Of a stretch of DNA of 64,000 bases, positions 53,571 to 64,000 are shown in pieces. Made by a program: the position numbers and the translations under genes. The stretch lies in assembly GCA_947000775.1 (NCBI GenBank), contig CAMQGK010000140.1:804501-868500 (forward strand), read 5' to 3'. The notes under the pieces were generated by a model. That model had not been told where the DNA came from and made no database searches. It was given only the letters and a program-made list of their open reading frames with translations. This stretch comes from Pterois miles. Taxonomy: Eukaryota > Chordata > Actinopteri > Perciformes > Scorpaenidae. The first letter of the stretch is position 1. Each line of letters starts with the position of its first letter.

Positions 53571-54949
53571 AGCACAAATATGTAAACAACCTCTCATTTA
53601 TTATTTAGCCTAGCAGCATGGTTCATCACACATGAAGAGGCTTGGAGGTACATTAACACATGATAGTGAAAACTAATCTTTTAAAAACTTTGCTTCAGCT
53701 CTCTTGCCAAAAGAGAAAGGCTGTTATTCCATCTATGACACAGTTTCTGTCTTAATGTGCAGTATCCCATGTTGTGTAGAAACCTTGTTCCTCAACCAGC
53801 TTTACTGATGAAAAGTCACCATGGGAAAGCTAATAAGCAGTTTTCTGATAATACAAACCCACTACCCTTACATAATACCAACAGTTAATTCTGTAAATAT
53901 AGACTTTGTTGCATTTTCTCAGGGACAAAGTAATACTGACCTTTTTTTTTCCTTTGGCTACATTTTAACAACAAATAGATGAAACTGATATCATATAAAC
54001 CAGATAATAAATATAAACATTTTCAGGTTCAGATTTTATTGATTAAAGACCACGGTTACATGTCATATACAAAATTTACACTACTAAACAGATAAAACAG
54101 TGGCATCTGGCATGAATTAAGTGCAACATATAAATAAAAGCAAAAGATTCTGTAAGTCACTAAATTTACTATAACTTTTGGTTTATGCACAAAGAGACAG
54201 TTTTATTTATATTTATTTTTTTTTTTCTAGTATTAATCATTATGACCATATTCTGACATTCAAGCTGTCTTTACAAAGATTGCAGACCTGCTGACTCCTA
54301 TCCAAGCCTTAACAATATATATCAGTGGCCTTGGGGATTCATTGCCAACACAAGTTTCAAATAATCTATCTGTAATATAAGTTTTCATATAAAACTACTT
54401 AAATTCAACATAAATTTCCCATGCTGACATACTTTGCCCTCTTGCCCACTCTGAAATGAACCTTTCAGTCTTTATTCAACAGTTTTTTTTCAATCACCTG
54501 TCACATTGTTGAGCCATAGATAAGGCAAACCACTGTCTCCTTAAGGTCCATAATGAAACATACACACCAGAGATATACACTTAAAGCAGTCAATATGTTA
54601 CACAACTGAGTTTAGTTTCTTCCTTTTCTAGCTTTAAATGATCTTTTTAACTGTAACATAAAGGGGAAGTCTCCCCAGATCCCCATAAACCATACAGATT
54701 ATTTGAACTTGTAGTGCAAGGGTACTCTGGTCAAGTCTTAGAGGTCTACAAATTTCCACAGTGTCATGAGTCCATGAAGGGTGGGTAACTGTGTAACTGG
54801 GAGAAGTGACACCTTTGTTGCAGTGCAGTGTTGCAGTATGAGTAGTTATAAAAGCATGGATTAAAACCTCAAAATGATGCCGAGACATAAATGATTTAAC
54901 TTTGGCCAGTTGTCTGAGGTGGAAGATCGGGTCAGTGTCCAGCCTTACA
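53571..54949. other. Intergenic, no gene recognised
   Basis: The minus ORF at 54634-54954 (106 codons) has no recognised motif. Confidence 0.5.
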
Positions 54950-55310
54950 CCCACGTTTGTTGCTGTCTGGGTCAGGTGTTGGCTCTATCACCTGGACCAA
55001 ACAACATGGGCCATGCTCATTCAGGAGCCAAACGGTCAACGAACTAACTAGCTTTGTTTGAGGGCATGCCAAACTAGCAGCTATGCAGTGTTACTTGGTG
55101 ACATCACAACATGGTGAAGAAAAGGTAGGACATCAATCAAGACGTTTCAGGGACAGTATTTCTGTGGGCGAGAGTAACTCCCTTTGCCATGGACTTTGGA
55201 CTTTGTAACTTTACAGACCTTTTTCATGCACAAAATATGATACAACAGACTATAGGAAAGGGGAAAAAGCACAAACACAAAAACATTATAGGTCCCTTTA
55301 ACCCCAGTGC
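54950..55310. repeat. Dispersed fish repeat ending GGTCCCTTTAA
   Basis: Contains CATGCCAAACTAGCAGCTA, GTGACATCACAACATGGTGA, CATGGACTTTGGACTTTGTA and a GGAAAGGGGAAAAAGC end, phrases I associate with an abundant fish MITE-like repeat. It covers the start of the ORF below. Confidence 0.5.
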
Positions 55311-55770
55311 TTTTTTTCCAAACATTCCTCCTTCACATGCTTACAACATACCTGGTGGGACAAATGTCTACTGGCAAATCAAATGTTCTGCATTTACTCA
55401 GTCTTTTTCATCCTATGATTGGGACATTGTTTACACTCTGCTGTCAAGAAATGTTAGCTGTTTTTATCTTGCGGACAGTGCCAGTGCAGTCATCACATAT
55501 TTGTGTTCATGTGACTGTGCCCTGTCTGTTAGTGACATGTTCGTGTCTGCACACTGCCATGACAACCTTCACAAACACAAAACTAGTTGCTCTGTCACCT
55601 TTGTTGTAGTTTTAAAACTTGCAGATGGCAACTTTGTAAATATAAATGTTTCATCTTTCACATCCCCCGCAGTTATTTGCCTTCACAGATCACAGCTGGG
55701 TGTGTCAGATCATGCTTGTTTCAATGCTGCCTTTTCCACCCACAGTCTTATCACTTCTGCTCGACAGTAA
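55189..55770 (+). other. 193-codon ORF, probably not a gene
   Basis: Longest plus-strand ORF in the region. Starts MDFGLCNFTDLF; Cys/Ser/His-rich, with no domain I recognise. About the first 40 codons lie in the repeat above. No splice or promoter signal is visible. Downstream of 55310 the sequence is unique-looking, so a real exon cannot be excluded. Confidence 0.15.
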
Positions 55771-56397
<627 letters not shown>

Positions 56398-56510
56398 TGA
56401 CTGGTTGGAAAGACAATTCATATTTGTTGTAATGGTGAGGAAGATTTTTTATATTATACTGTATATTATAATTTAAAAGCACTGCTCTCTGCTGGTGTTT
56501 CTTACATTAT

Positions 56511-56511
<1 letters not shown>

Positions 56512-56576
<65 letters not shown>
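56512..56576. repeat. (GT)n microsatellite
   Basis: About 32 GT units, 116 bp after the previous run. Confidence 0.98.
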
Positions 56577-56579
<3 letters not shown>

Positions 56580-56613
56580 TTAAGACAAGAATGGGTTTAT
56601 AGATACAAACATG

Positions 56614-57716
56614 TTTAATCATTTGAGCAAGCATTATAAGTATCAAGTCATTTCACTGCATGTTCTTTTACAGTGTTTTACTGCCACCTATTGTTAAGAT
56701 ACAGGACAACTCTTACTTGCACAAAGAATTTTCAACATATGGAGTTGAACATAAGAATGGCAGTTAGCATTTGACAATTGATTTAGTAAGTTTAACATCA
56801 CAAACCTGGCTTGTTATAGATTCTTGGTACATGCTTTCTGCAGCAAAGCCACATTTAAAATAAAACCACTACCCACTACTTCTAAAGCAGAAAATGTTAA
56901 AACTCCCATGCACAAAACATAAGAGCAGTGTACAGATCTCTCGTAGTCCAGCATGACTTAAAGGTTACACCGACAACATTTGTATGTAGAATGAATAATT
57001 TTGTATGAATAAAACAATGAAATACATCCGCAGAGCCTTTAGAAAGGTGCCAAATAAAAGTGTCTTTTCCTAAAAATAATTATGATTGTAAATGAATAAA
57101 CTTAATAATTTTGTCAGGTCCAAAATTAAGTTTTGTTTATCTCTGTGGAAGATACCTGATGTTTGGTTCCCACTTCTAGCAAGGCTTGTGAGCCATAAGA
57201 TAACGACGCTGGTATTGCGTGGTATCTCTGTGCTGTAAGCGTCCAAGTTGCCAGTTAGTGTGGAAACAAAAGGATAAATGTCTGAGTTTGAAAGCGGTGT
57301 CTCCATCAGGCTGCAGAATATGTGAATATCAACCGTGGCAATGAGTGACAACTGATCACTGAGCTCATATTGGCTGTTTGAACAACAATAACACAAAAAA
57401 CAAAATTTTGGCATAACAACGTTAGCAAAACCAATAACTACCACTTGCAACCTTAACTAATGTGGTGTCACCAGTCATATTTTGAAAATGAGAAAAATAA
57501 CAGCTTCAATTACACAAGAGCGACGTTAGCATCTTAGCATTAGTGACGTTGCATCCAGTTAACTACATATGTTCTGTTTCATTTGTTCTATTTTTGGTGC
57601 ACCACACATGCACCTAATGTAGACCTATAGCCAAATTACTTTTGCTCGACCGCTGGATCATAAAATATGCAGGTTGTGCAACAAACTGGCAATCACTTTT
57701 TGTGAAGTGAATGCTT
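56614..57716 (-). other. Probable ZNFX1-like 3' UTR with candidate poly(A) signal
   Basis: Sequence downstream of the ZNFX1-like stop. No AATAAA is seen on the minus strand; the best candidate signal is ATTAAA at 56614-56619, about 1.1 kb past the stop and just before a GT microsatellite. A 126-residue minus-strand ORF at 57070-57450 has no motif I recognise and is most likely chance. Confidence 0.4.
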
Positions 57717-60168
57717 TCAGAGATCAAGCTGATCAAAATTTAGAAGGTTGTTGGCTTCAGACCAAGCAGGATGCTGTGCCCCATCCATCTCTGAGGCAAC
57801 TTGGTTGCCACTTGCCAGTGTGTGACTGCCCCCACCAATAGTAGCTTCACAATCAGGGCAGGGTCGACTCTCCATAGCCCCTCCACACTCTGTTATAATG
57901 TAGACATGGCCATTAGGACATTTGTGCCAGTGCCCAGGCGGCATTTTCAGAGCAGAGACGATCATCTTTCTCTCCTCCTCATTGATCCCCAAGCCTGTGG
58001 GTGGAATCTTTTTGTCTAGTTCCTTCATGGCTTCTTTCACTCTGTGTTGATCTTGCTCAGTGAATTGGCCACACTTTTCCAAAACCGCTCTCATCATTTG
58101 TACCTCAGATTTAATTTTGTCACTCTGTCCTTTCATGTCTGCTACATGGCAACGGGCGTAGAGTTCAGTCAGGAGGGTGATTCGCCGAAGCTCTCTCTGC
58201 AAATCAAACACTTGCTGGTCTGTGAATTTTTGGTGCCAGTCATTGAGCCAGCATGAAAACTCCTCAACATACTTTTCCAAGCTCAAGCTTTGCATGGCTG
58301 ACATTTTTTCCTTTTGGATCTTCTTCAGCTTAACGAGTTTTATTAGAAAATCCATCTTGTTTTCCAAAACCCACAGATACTTAGCTGTAAGATGTTTTTT
58401 TTTCCAGTTTGTCCTTGATCTGCATATAGTTCTCTTGGTGACGCATATCATAGAGGTGAAGGTTCTTGATCCACTGACTTTTAAGGGCCTTCCTGTGCTC
58501 CTCAATGTCTGCCTGACATCCGTTAATCTTTATCTTTACCATCTCTATCTCAGCAAGACAGCGGTTGATGTGAAACCCGTATCGTTGATTCTTGCGGATT
58601 GGAGTTCGACACTTCGGACATTCCTTCAGTTTTATGGCCACCTGCTCTCCACTTGTCAGCTGGTTATCATCCATCCCCATGTATTGGTCCATGGCTGTGT
58701 ATTCAATGATGTGTCCACAGTCTTCTAGCTGAATGAAGTAAGCTTCAGGCTCATCCTCAGTACCGAAGAAGATCTCTGTGACCTCATCGTGATCACAGGT
58801 GCGACATTTATTTGGACATTTGTCTCCACACAGACCTATGCATGGATGGCCGCAATCCAGGGTCTTGGCACAGGGTTGGGTGCATGGCAGACGGTCGCAT
58901 GGCTCATGGCAAAGCTTACTGCAGCTTTGGTGAGGGCACTGCCAAGTGCAGGGCTCAATGCACAGAGCGCAAGGCTGTCCACATGGCTTCATGCACTTGC
59001 TGTGCACGCAGCAATTCTCACATGGTCTCTGACAGGGGGGGCAATCGCGAGTGCAAGGCTCCTGGCACTTGTGAGAGCAAATCAGGAGACGCTCACAGCA
59101 GTGAAAACATGGGGTATGGAACCGTCCCTGATAACACTCTCCGCAGTTCCCATGGCAGGCATGGCCACATTTTAGCTGCTCCTCACAAGGGGTCCTACAT
59201 GCAGGCTCCGTCATGCAGGTTTTGTAATAGCATGCGTCTTGCTGGCTATGGCCACACTTTAGTTTTAAGGTGACCTTCTCCATGCAGTGACGGGTGCATG
59301 GTTCTCCACACAATGAATCACATGGATGTCCACAGGGCAGCTGCTTCTTGCACGGCTCCTGGCATGCAAAGGTCTCTGGGTCCTGGTGGCAAGGAACCAT
59401 CTGTGTGTGTTGACACTTGGGTATGATCTTCTCAACAATCACTGGACATTTTTTTGGGCATGGTTTATGGCACAAAAGTGTGCACTTGTGTCCAAGATCA
59501 CATAAAATTGCCTGGCACTTCTTTTGACACAGGTGCTTTTTGTGCTCGGGGTCGTAGGGGTGGCAGACACTTGAGCAAACGTGGCCACAATCCAAACGGA
59601 ACTCACAAGGCTTTTTGCAGCCCCCCTCAGGGGCTTGTTTGAAATCTTCAGCACAAGACGCTTTTACCTGTTGATCTGGATGATTCTGACAGCACAGGGT
59701 CAGAGCATTCCCAATCTGGTTCTTCTTCCTCAGGGTGTGGAAGATGTTGCTCCACAGTTTGACTTGGCCCAGAATTTCACTATTGCCAATACAGTAGAGA
59801 CCTTTCTTGGCACGAGACAAGGCTACACAGACGCGATTGGGAGTGTTCAAAAAGCCAACTTTACCCTGTGGGTTGCTGCGGACCAAAGACAACAAGACAA
59901 TATCGTTCTCTTCTCCCTGGTACTTGTCCACTACGTGCACTTTGACCCCTCTGAACTGGTTGGCAGGCATAAGGTTGCGCAGGCAGTGTAGCTGCCCAGT
60001 ATAGGTTGTGAGAATGGTTATTTGTTCTGGTTTGTAGTTCTGAAGGATAAGATAGCGGCAAAGAGAGACTACAAACATTGCCTCATGTTGGTTCCGATGG
60101 CTTTTCCCATCTTTGATGTTTTCTTCTAGGTAGTTGTGCCCCACAAAGAATACATTGGTATTAAGGCC
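57717..60168 (-). CDS. znfx1: ZNFX1-like last coding exon (motifs IV-VI, NFX1 fingers, RZ finger)
   Basis: 2,452-bp terminal coding exon; the length is 3n+1, which fits a single extra base. From its 5' end it has motif IV-like ITILTTYTGQ near 60020, motif V near 59900-59935, motif VI near 59775-59825, and Cys/His-rich NFX1-type repeats (CGHPCDSLCGEPC, CGHACHGNCGEC and others) from about 59640 to 58780. Two CPKC/DCGH pairs follow (to about 58600), then a Lys/Glu-rich helical segment, and last an RZ-type finger with the conserved tail ASEMDGAQHPAW (57760-57950). As written the frame shifts in a run of nine A (plus-strand T9 at 58395-58403), giving a stop after KKTSYS. With eight A the frame stays open to the stop at 57717. 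The large single exon carrying the finger array matches the usual vertebrate ZNFX1 layout. Confidence 0.9.
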
Positions 60169-61295
60169 CTGTAAGACAGCATTTAATAAAACATATTTGT
60201 TATACTTTGATATTTATCTTTTATCATATTTTTTCTGAATCTTGAACACATTAACTGACTTTGACTCAAAATATATTTAAAAAGTCTAGGAGACCATGCA
60301 GGTACTTTTTTATCCATGCAGGCAAGTAAAAAGATATTCACTGCTGAAAAACAAGCTGGATGGAGACATAGCAGGAGAGCAAATAAAATGCACACCTTGA
60401 TGTTTTCGTAGTCCAACACAGAAGGATGGTTTTCCAGCTCTGCGTAGATGTGTGGGGTCAGAAGACGGGCAATATCTGGCCTCATACGATGCTGAAGAAC
60501 AAACAAAAACACAAATACTGATAAACACAATGAATCATGTATAGCTACAGAGGCAAACATGCACCTACAAACACAGACAAGCATGCCAATTCAAGTGTAA
60601 TGCTTTCTACTTAGTCTAACTGAATTATCTAAAGAAATTAAAATTTTTTAAAAAAATATTGATTGCTAGCAATAAGAAACAAATTAATAGATGCAGAAAC
60701 ACAAACCTGGTAGTCGAGTCTGACAAAAGGAAGTCCCATCTCCACCAGCCTCTCAAACATAGACATCTCCAGGTTGAAGTTCTTTGCAAGATCATATACT
60801 GTGGCACTGGGGCGCAGCTAAAGGAAAAATAAAAACATATTGTTAAGGAAAAGTTTAATTTAATGGCTTCATTTTTTTTATTTTTTATTTTTTTGTACAA
60901 ACTGAGAACTTGCCCAATGTAGAGTTTTTTTCTGGCTTGAAATATGCTTTATAATAAGTATAGCATTTCAATGCAAGTTTTGTCATCCAATTGTTGTTCT
61001 ATCCAGTGGTGACTAAGTTCATTTGGCAGGTTTACTTCCTTGCATTAGCATATTTAAAGAGCCTTAGATCACAACCATGCAAGTAAAGTATGGAGGGAAG
61101 ACTTTCATGGCCACATGTTAAGGTGATCAGATCGTTTTCAGTTATGTACATGTTGCTTATTACACAGTTCCAAGACACCAAGTGACTGGATAGGAATATA
61201 AAATGTATGCAAATGCACTCCAACTTTCTTTTCTTGTCCTTTAGGTTTTCCACTGTTTTGTCTGTACAGTATGTGCATGTGTGTCTGTGTGTGTG

Positions 61296-61347
<52 letters not shown>

Positions 61348-63837
61348 AATTTAGCTAGAGGACAGAGTGTGATTGTGCATGTATGTGGGAGGGGTGTGGG
61401 GGAGGCAAGACGGATTCTAGTATAAATGTGAAGCATTGTGTTCCACTCGATTCAACACCAAACCTGTGATTAATGAACAGCACAATGCCAAAGCTTATTT
61501 TACTCGAAAAGTGTGATCCAACCACCACCATTACATGCATGGATTCAAGCTTGGTTCCCACAACAACAAAGCTCTCAAAACTTGTTCACAGAGCCAAAAC
61601 TAAATACTATTAAATGGCTTTAAACATAATTGTGCAATCAGAATACCTCTTGTTTGCATTTTATTAATGTTTTTGCCACATATGTACTAATTTGCACAGT
61701 AGTTTAAAATTGATAAATCACAGATACTTTAATATTGATTTATTCATTTTGCACATTAAATTGCACCCGCTTGTATGAAACAGTGAGAGAGCCTCAGGCA
61801 CAGTGGTAAATTACTTTTATATCAATGATATATGTGATGATTTACAAGCCTGGGTTACAATACATTTTCAAGTCAACCTGTATTTTGAAGTCAATCTTGT
61901 ATTTGCTAAACTTTCCGTGCAACTGTAAAGAAGTTTGTTTATGTATTTAAATGCATGCATACAGTAAATTGTTGCATAAACAGTACAACAAGCAAATATT
62001 AGGAAAGGAGCAGACAGAAGTTACACAGCAAGAAGAGACCAGGACAGAATATTGAGATATGTGTTAGAATCGTGTGTAGTTGTGATCGCAGATTGCTAGA
62101 CAGGCTGCCGTGGCCATATGTCCTTGGCAGGCCCTGACAAGTTGTTCTAATAGTCGACTGATGTCCAGCATATCACTCCTCACTCTTGTCTGTCTTTTGT
62201 AATGGCTGCCTTTTTGCCATTTCCCTCAAGGCAACATGCACAAACATAATGACAACCAAACAAATGTGCAAAATCCCTCATGACAGGTTGTCCTTTAAAT
62301 TTTCACCAAGGCATGTACGTGGGGTAATTTCAGTCAGAGGATTATGGCTTAATGACATACACCAGTGCACAAATTGCCATGCAGAGTTTAATGAGTCGAC
62401 ACCAAGAGTTTAGGAATCATTGCCCTGTTTGTCTGTGTGGGTTCTTACCTGCTGGTGGTCTCCGATGAGGATGAAGTGTTGGCATGCTTGGCTCAGTGTG
62501 GTGATGGTGTGGGCCTCGAGAACCTCAGCAGCCTCTTCTACGATCACCACACGTGGACGTACTTCCTGCAGAACTTTGCGGAACTTGGCTGCCCCAGTTG
62601 TTGTCATGCCAATAACCTGATGGACAGCACAGGTATTTATCTACACACCTCTGCTATTTTCAGGATTAATTCTATTACCACAAACAGTATTGCTGCCTGC
62701 TCTTAGAATGATAGCATTGCTAATTTTAATGCTGTAACTTAGCAGTTAATCTATCTTAGCACAAAAACTGGAAACAGGGTGAAACAGCTCGCCTGGCTTG
62801 TCCAAAGGTGACAAACTACTAAAAATCGCTAATTTGCACATTATACAGTATCTTGTTTGTTTATTCACCACAGAAACCCAAGTGTAAAAGTGTCAGGTTG
62901 CACAGTGGAACACAGTTTCTTGTGGGGGCGGAGTAGCTAGTGGGAGGGAGTAGCTAGTGGGAGCGGCAGTAGCTAGTGGGAGCGGCAGTAGCTAGTGGGA
63001 GCGGAGTAGCTCAGTGGGAGCGGAGTAGCTAGTCGTAAGGACTTGGGTTAGGATGTGGAGGACCCGGGTTCAAATCCCCCATGGACCAAGATCAACTGGT
63101 TGCTGGAGAGGTGCCAGTTTACCTCTTGGGCACTGCCGAGGTGCCCCTGAGCAAGGCACCAAACCCCCAACTGCTCTGGGCGCTTGTCAGGAGCAGCCCC
63201 TCACTCTGACATCTCTCATTGACATGTATATGTACTGTGTGAACTGTACTGTGTGAACAACAGAGTGTAAAACTGAATTTCCCCACTGTGGGACTAATAA
63301 AGGAATATCTTTCTTTCTTTTTCTTTCTTTTTATGGGGGGGGGGGGGTTCTATGCCAGACTGTTTCTTGACCGAGTGGAGTCAGTGCTGATTGCCTAGCA
63401 ACCTCACTATGACTGAAAGATGCCATTGTGTTTTTGCTACTTTCTACTAGTTCTGAGTCATTGTGTTATGTTATTTCAATACCATCTGGTTTGGACCCGT
63501 TTAGTGTCATGATATTGAGTGGAAGTAAAGCAATATGCATTATCCTCTCCAAATATTAAGCTGTAGGCTACATAAAGCTGATGAATTCAAGAAGTGTTTT
63601 ACTTGACATAGTGTGAAATTGTGTTAATGTTTTGACCAAACAAATAACTTCTGTTGGATCACTTAAAAAATTACATAACTGTAATTACTGCAATTATACC
63701 ATACCGTGGCTTCTCTAAGGAGACAGAGGTTCTCGTGGCATTTTACATCAGCCAATCTGTCCACTGTGTCCTGATAGGCCTGTTCAGACTCGAGCACTCT
63801 GGTGCAAAGTTCTGCTCTGTAGCGTGCCACCCACAAC
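57717..63837 (-). CDS. znfx1: ZNFX1-like NFX1-type zinc finger helicase, 3' part of gene (5 exons seen)
   Basis: Minus-strand gene running off the right edge. Five coding exons join in frame: 63705-63837, 62449-62616, 60707-60817, 60396-60491 and 57717-60168, all with GT donors and AG acceptors. They encode about 985 residues (44+56+37+32+816, after allowing for one extra base in the last exon); the family is about 1,900 residues, so the N-terminal half is missing. Visible order: SF1 helicase motif II (VVIVEEAAEV), motif III (LIGDHQQLRPS), QHRMRP, motif V (VDKYQGEEND), motif VI (CVALSRAKKG), a long Cys/His-rich NFX1-type finger array, a helical segment, and an RZ-type finger (GHWHKCPNGH...CPDC). 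Known for the family: ZNFX1 is an interferon-inducible dsRNA-binding helicase acting in innate antiviral sensing, and in nematodes in small-RNA inheritance. Fish often carry several ZNFX1-like copies, so orthology versus paralogy is open. A frameshift lies at about 58395-58405. Confidence 0.9.
60396..60491 (-). CDS. znfx1: ZNFX1-like exon d (HRMRP motif)
   Basis: 96-bp exon, 32 codons, phase 0 both ends. It starts HRMRPDIARLL, the conserved motif of UPF1-like helicases, and ends DYENIK. The acceptor is ttcttcag and the donor gtgtgc. It joins in frame to GLNTNVFFVGHNY of exon e. Confidence 0.9.
60707..60817 (-). CDS. znfx1: ZNFX1-like exon c
   Basis: 111-bp exon, 37 codons, phase 0 both ends, from LRPSATVYDL to FVRLDYQ. 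It completes motif III (DHQQ-LRPS) from exon b and supplies the Q of the QHRMRP motif completed by exon d. The acceptor is ctttag and the donor gtttgt. Confidence 0.9.
60818..62448 (-). repeat. ZNFX1-like intron b-c with GT microsatellite
   Basis: About 1.6-kb intron. It holds an imperfect (GT)n run at 61277-61346 that ends in GCGCGC on the plus strand. The small ORFs across it are microsatellite artefacts. No nested gene is seen. Confidence 0.7.
62449..62616 (-). CDS. znfx1: ZNFX1-like exon b (helicase motifs II and III)
   Basis: 168-bp exon, 56 codons, phase 0 at both ends, starting VIGMTTTGAAKF. It contains the Walker B/motif II region VVIVEEAAEV and motif III LIGDHQQ, which is split by the next intron from LRPS. 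This order is diagnostic of the UPF1-like SF1 helicase fold found in ZNFX1. The EEAA form, in place of DEAA, is usual in this branch. Confidence 0.9.
62915..63325 (+). mobile_element. tRNA-derived SINE in ZNFX1-like intron, with amplified head
   Basis: Opposite in strand to the host gene. An A-box-like TAGCTCAGTGGG (63007-63018) and a B-box GGTTCAAATCC (63067-63077) mark a tRNA-derived pol III promoter. A central module follows (GAGGTGCCCCTGAGCAAGGC), resembling conserved cores of vertebrate SINE superfamilies, then a tail CACTGTGGGACTAATAAAGG and a TTTC microsatellite. A 13-base G run (63335-63347) follows. Upstream, the A-box region is repeated in tandem (see separate entry). The superfamily name is uncertain. 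Confidence 0.8.
62925..63034 (+). repeat. Tandem 19-bp repeat of SINE A-box region
   Basis: Units starting GTAGCT at 62933, 62950, 62969, 62988, 63006 and 63025, spaced 17-19 bp, of the type GTAGCTAGTGGGAGCGGCA. Only the 63006 unit has the full A-box TAGCTCAGTGGG; the others lack one C. Confidence 0.85.
63705..63837 (-). CDS. znfx1: ZNFX1-like exon a (first visible)
   Basis: 133-bp exon. The acceptor (tgcag) is just right of 63837 and the donor (gtatgg) just left of 63705. The first base completes a codon from the previous exon; 44 codons follow, starting LWVARYRAEL and ending in phase 0 at REAT. The text is helical and lies just before the DEAD/EEAA part of the helicase core. The preceding exons are outside the window; 63838-64000 is intron. 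Confidence 0.85.
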
Positions 63838-64000
63838 CTGCAGACACAAATTAATAATGGTACAACACTGTGACAACTGACTCAATTATCTGGAGGTAGG
63901 AAGACCCATTATTTGCTCTGCACCTAGAAGTATACTCAGAGCTGAAGTAAAAGAAATATGATGCTGTGGTACTTGATATAACTGTAAGTGGAGTTAAACA

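Noticed and set aside
57070..57450. 126-codon minus-strand ORF downstream of ZNFX1
   Set aside because: It lies in the probable 3' UTR, has no recognised domain and no splice or start context.
58390..58410. Programmed ribosomal frameshift in ZNFX1
   Set aside because: I know of no such mechanism for this family; an indel or base-calling error in a nine-base homopolymer is simpler.
58789..59991. Plus-strand ORFs of 128-153 codons opposite ZNFX1
   Set aside because: They are antisense shadows of the Cys-rich finger array, with no independent support.
63001..63085. Possible functional tRNA gene
   Set aside because: A- and B-boxes are present, but no cloverleaf or anticodon stem is convincing, and a SINE body and tail follow.

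Overview
The window is vertebrate nuclear DNA, almost certainly from a ray-finned (teleost) fish and probably a percomorph. The evidence is one multi-exon host gene with GT-AG introns, a ZNFX1-type antiviral helicase whose visible part runs from 57717 to the right edge. It sits beside about 56 kb of gene-poor DNA filled with fish-type mobile-element debris: Rex1-like, I/Nimb-like and RTE-or-L2-like LINEs, Ty3/gypsy LTRs, hAT and other MITE-like elements, a tRNA-derived SINE and long dinucleotide microsatellites. No operon, CRISPR array, rRNA or functional tRNA was found.

Layout. 1-1210: antisense remnant of a Ty3/gypsy element with its 5' LTR. 1.2-40 kb: mostly unique or unrecognised intergenic DNA, with at least six dispersed repeat families (called A-F here), each seen two or more times in the window; a solo LTR (16101-16704); a MITE nested in another repeat (20112-20636); a 138-bp AT microsatellite; and minisatellites of about 41 bp (near 4.2 kb) and 27 bp (near 41.2 kb). 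40.7-53.6 kb: a LINE graveyard. It holds two LINE C-terminal fragments, three RNase H fragments, and an old sense-strand I/Nimb-type LINE whose ORF1 is split by a younger antisense Rex1-like LINE (about 47900-50295). A hAT-type element follows (52401-53133). 54-57.7 kb: intergenic DNA, GT microsatellites and the probable ZNFX1 3' UTR. 57717-63837: five minus-strand coding exons of the ZNFX1-like gene, from just before helicase motif II through the NFX1-type zinc fingers to the C-terminal RZ-type zinc finger. The 5' half of the gene lies beyond the right edge.

The main observations are these. The ZNFX1 last exon carries a one-base frameshift in a run of nine A, and removing one base gives an open frame to the RZ finger. 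A SINE in a ZNFX1 intron has its A-box region amplified into about six 19-bp units. Two repeat pairs act as natural empty and filled insertion sites. A 3' tail motif is shared between the SINE and Rex1-type LINE ends. I did not find a convincing new multi-gene system. Family names for the repeats come from memory of fish elements and motif reading, not from a database search.
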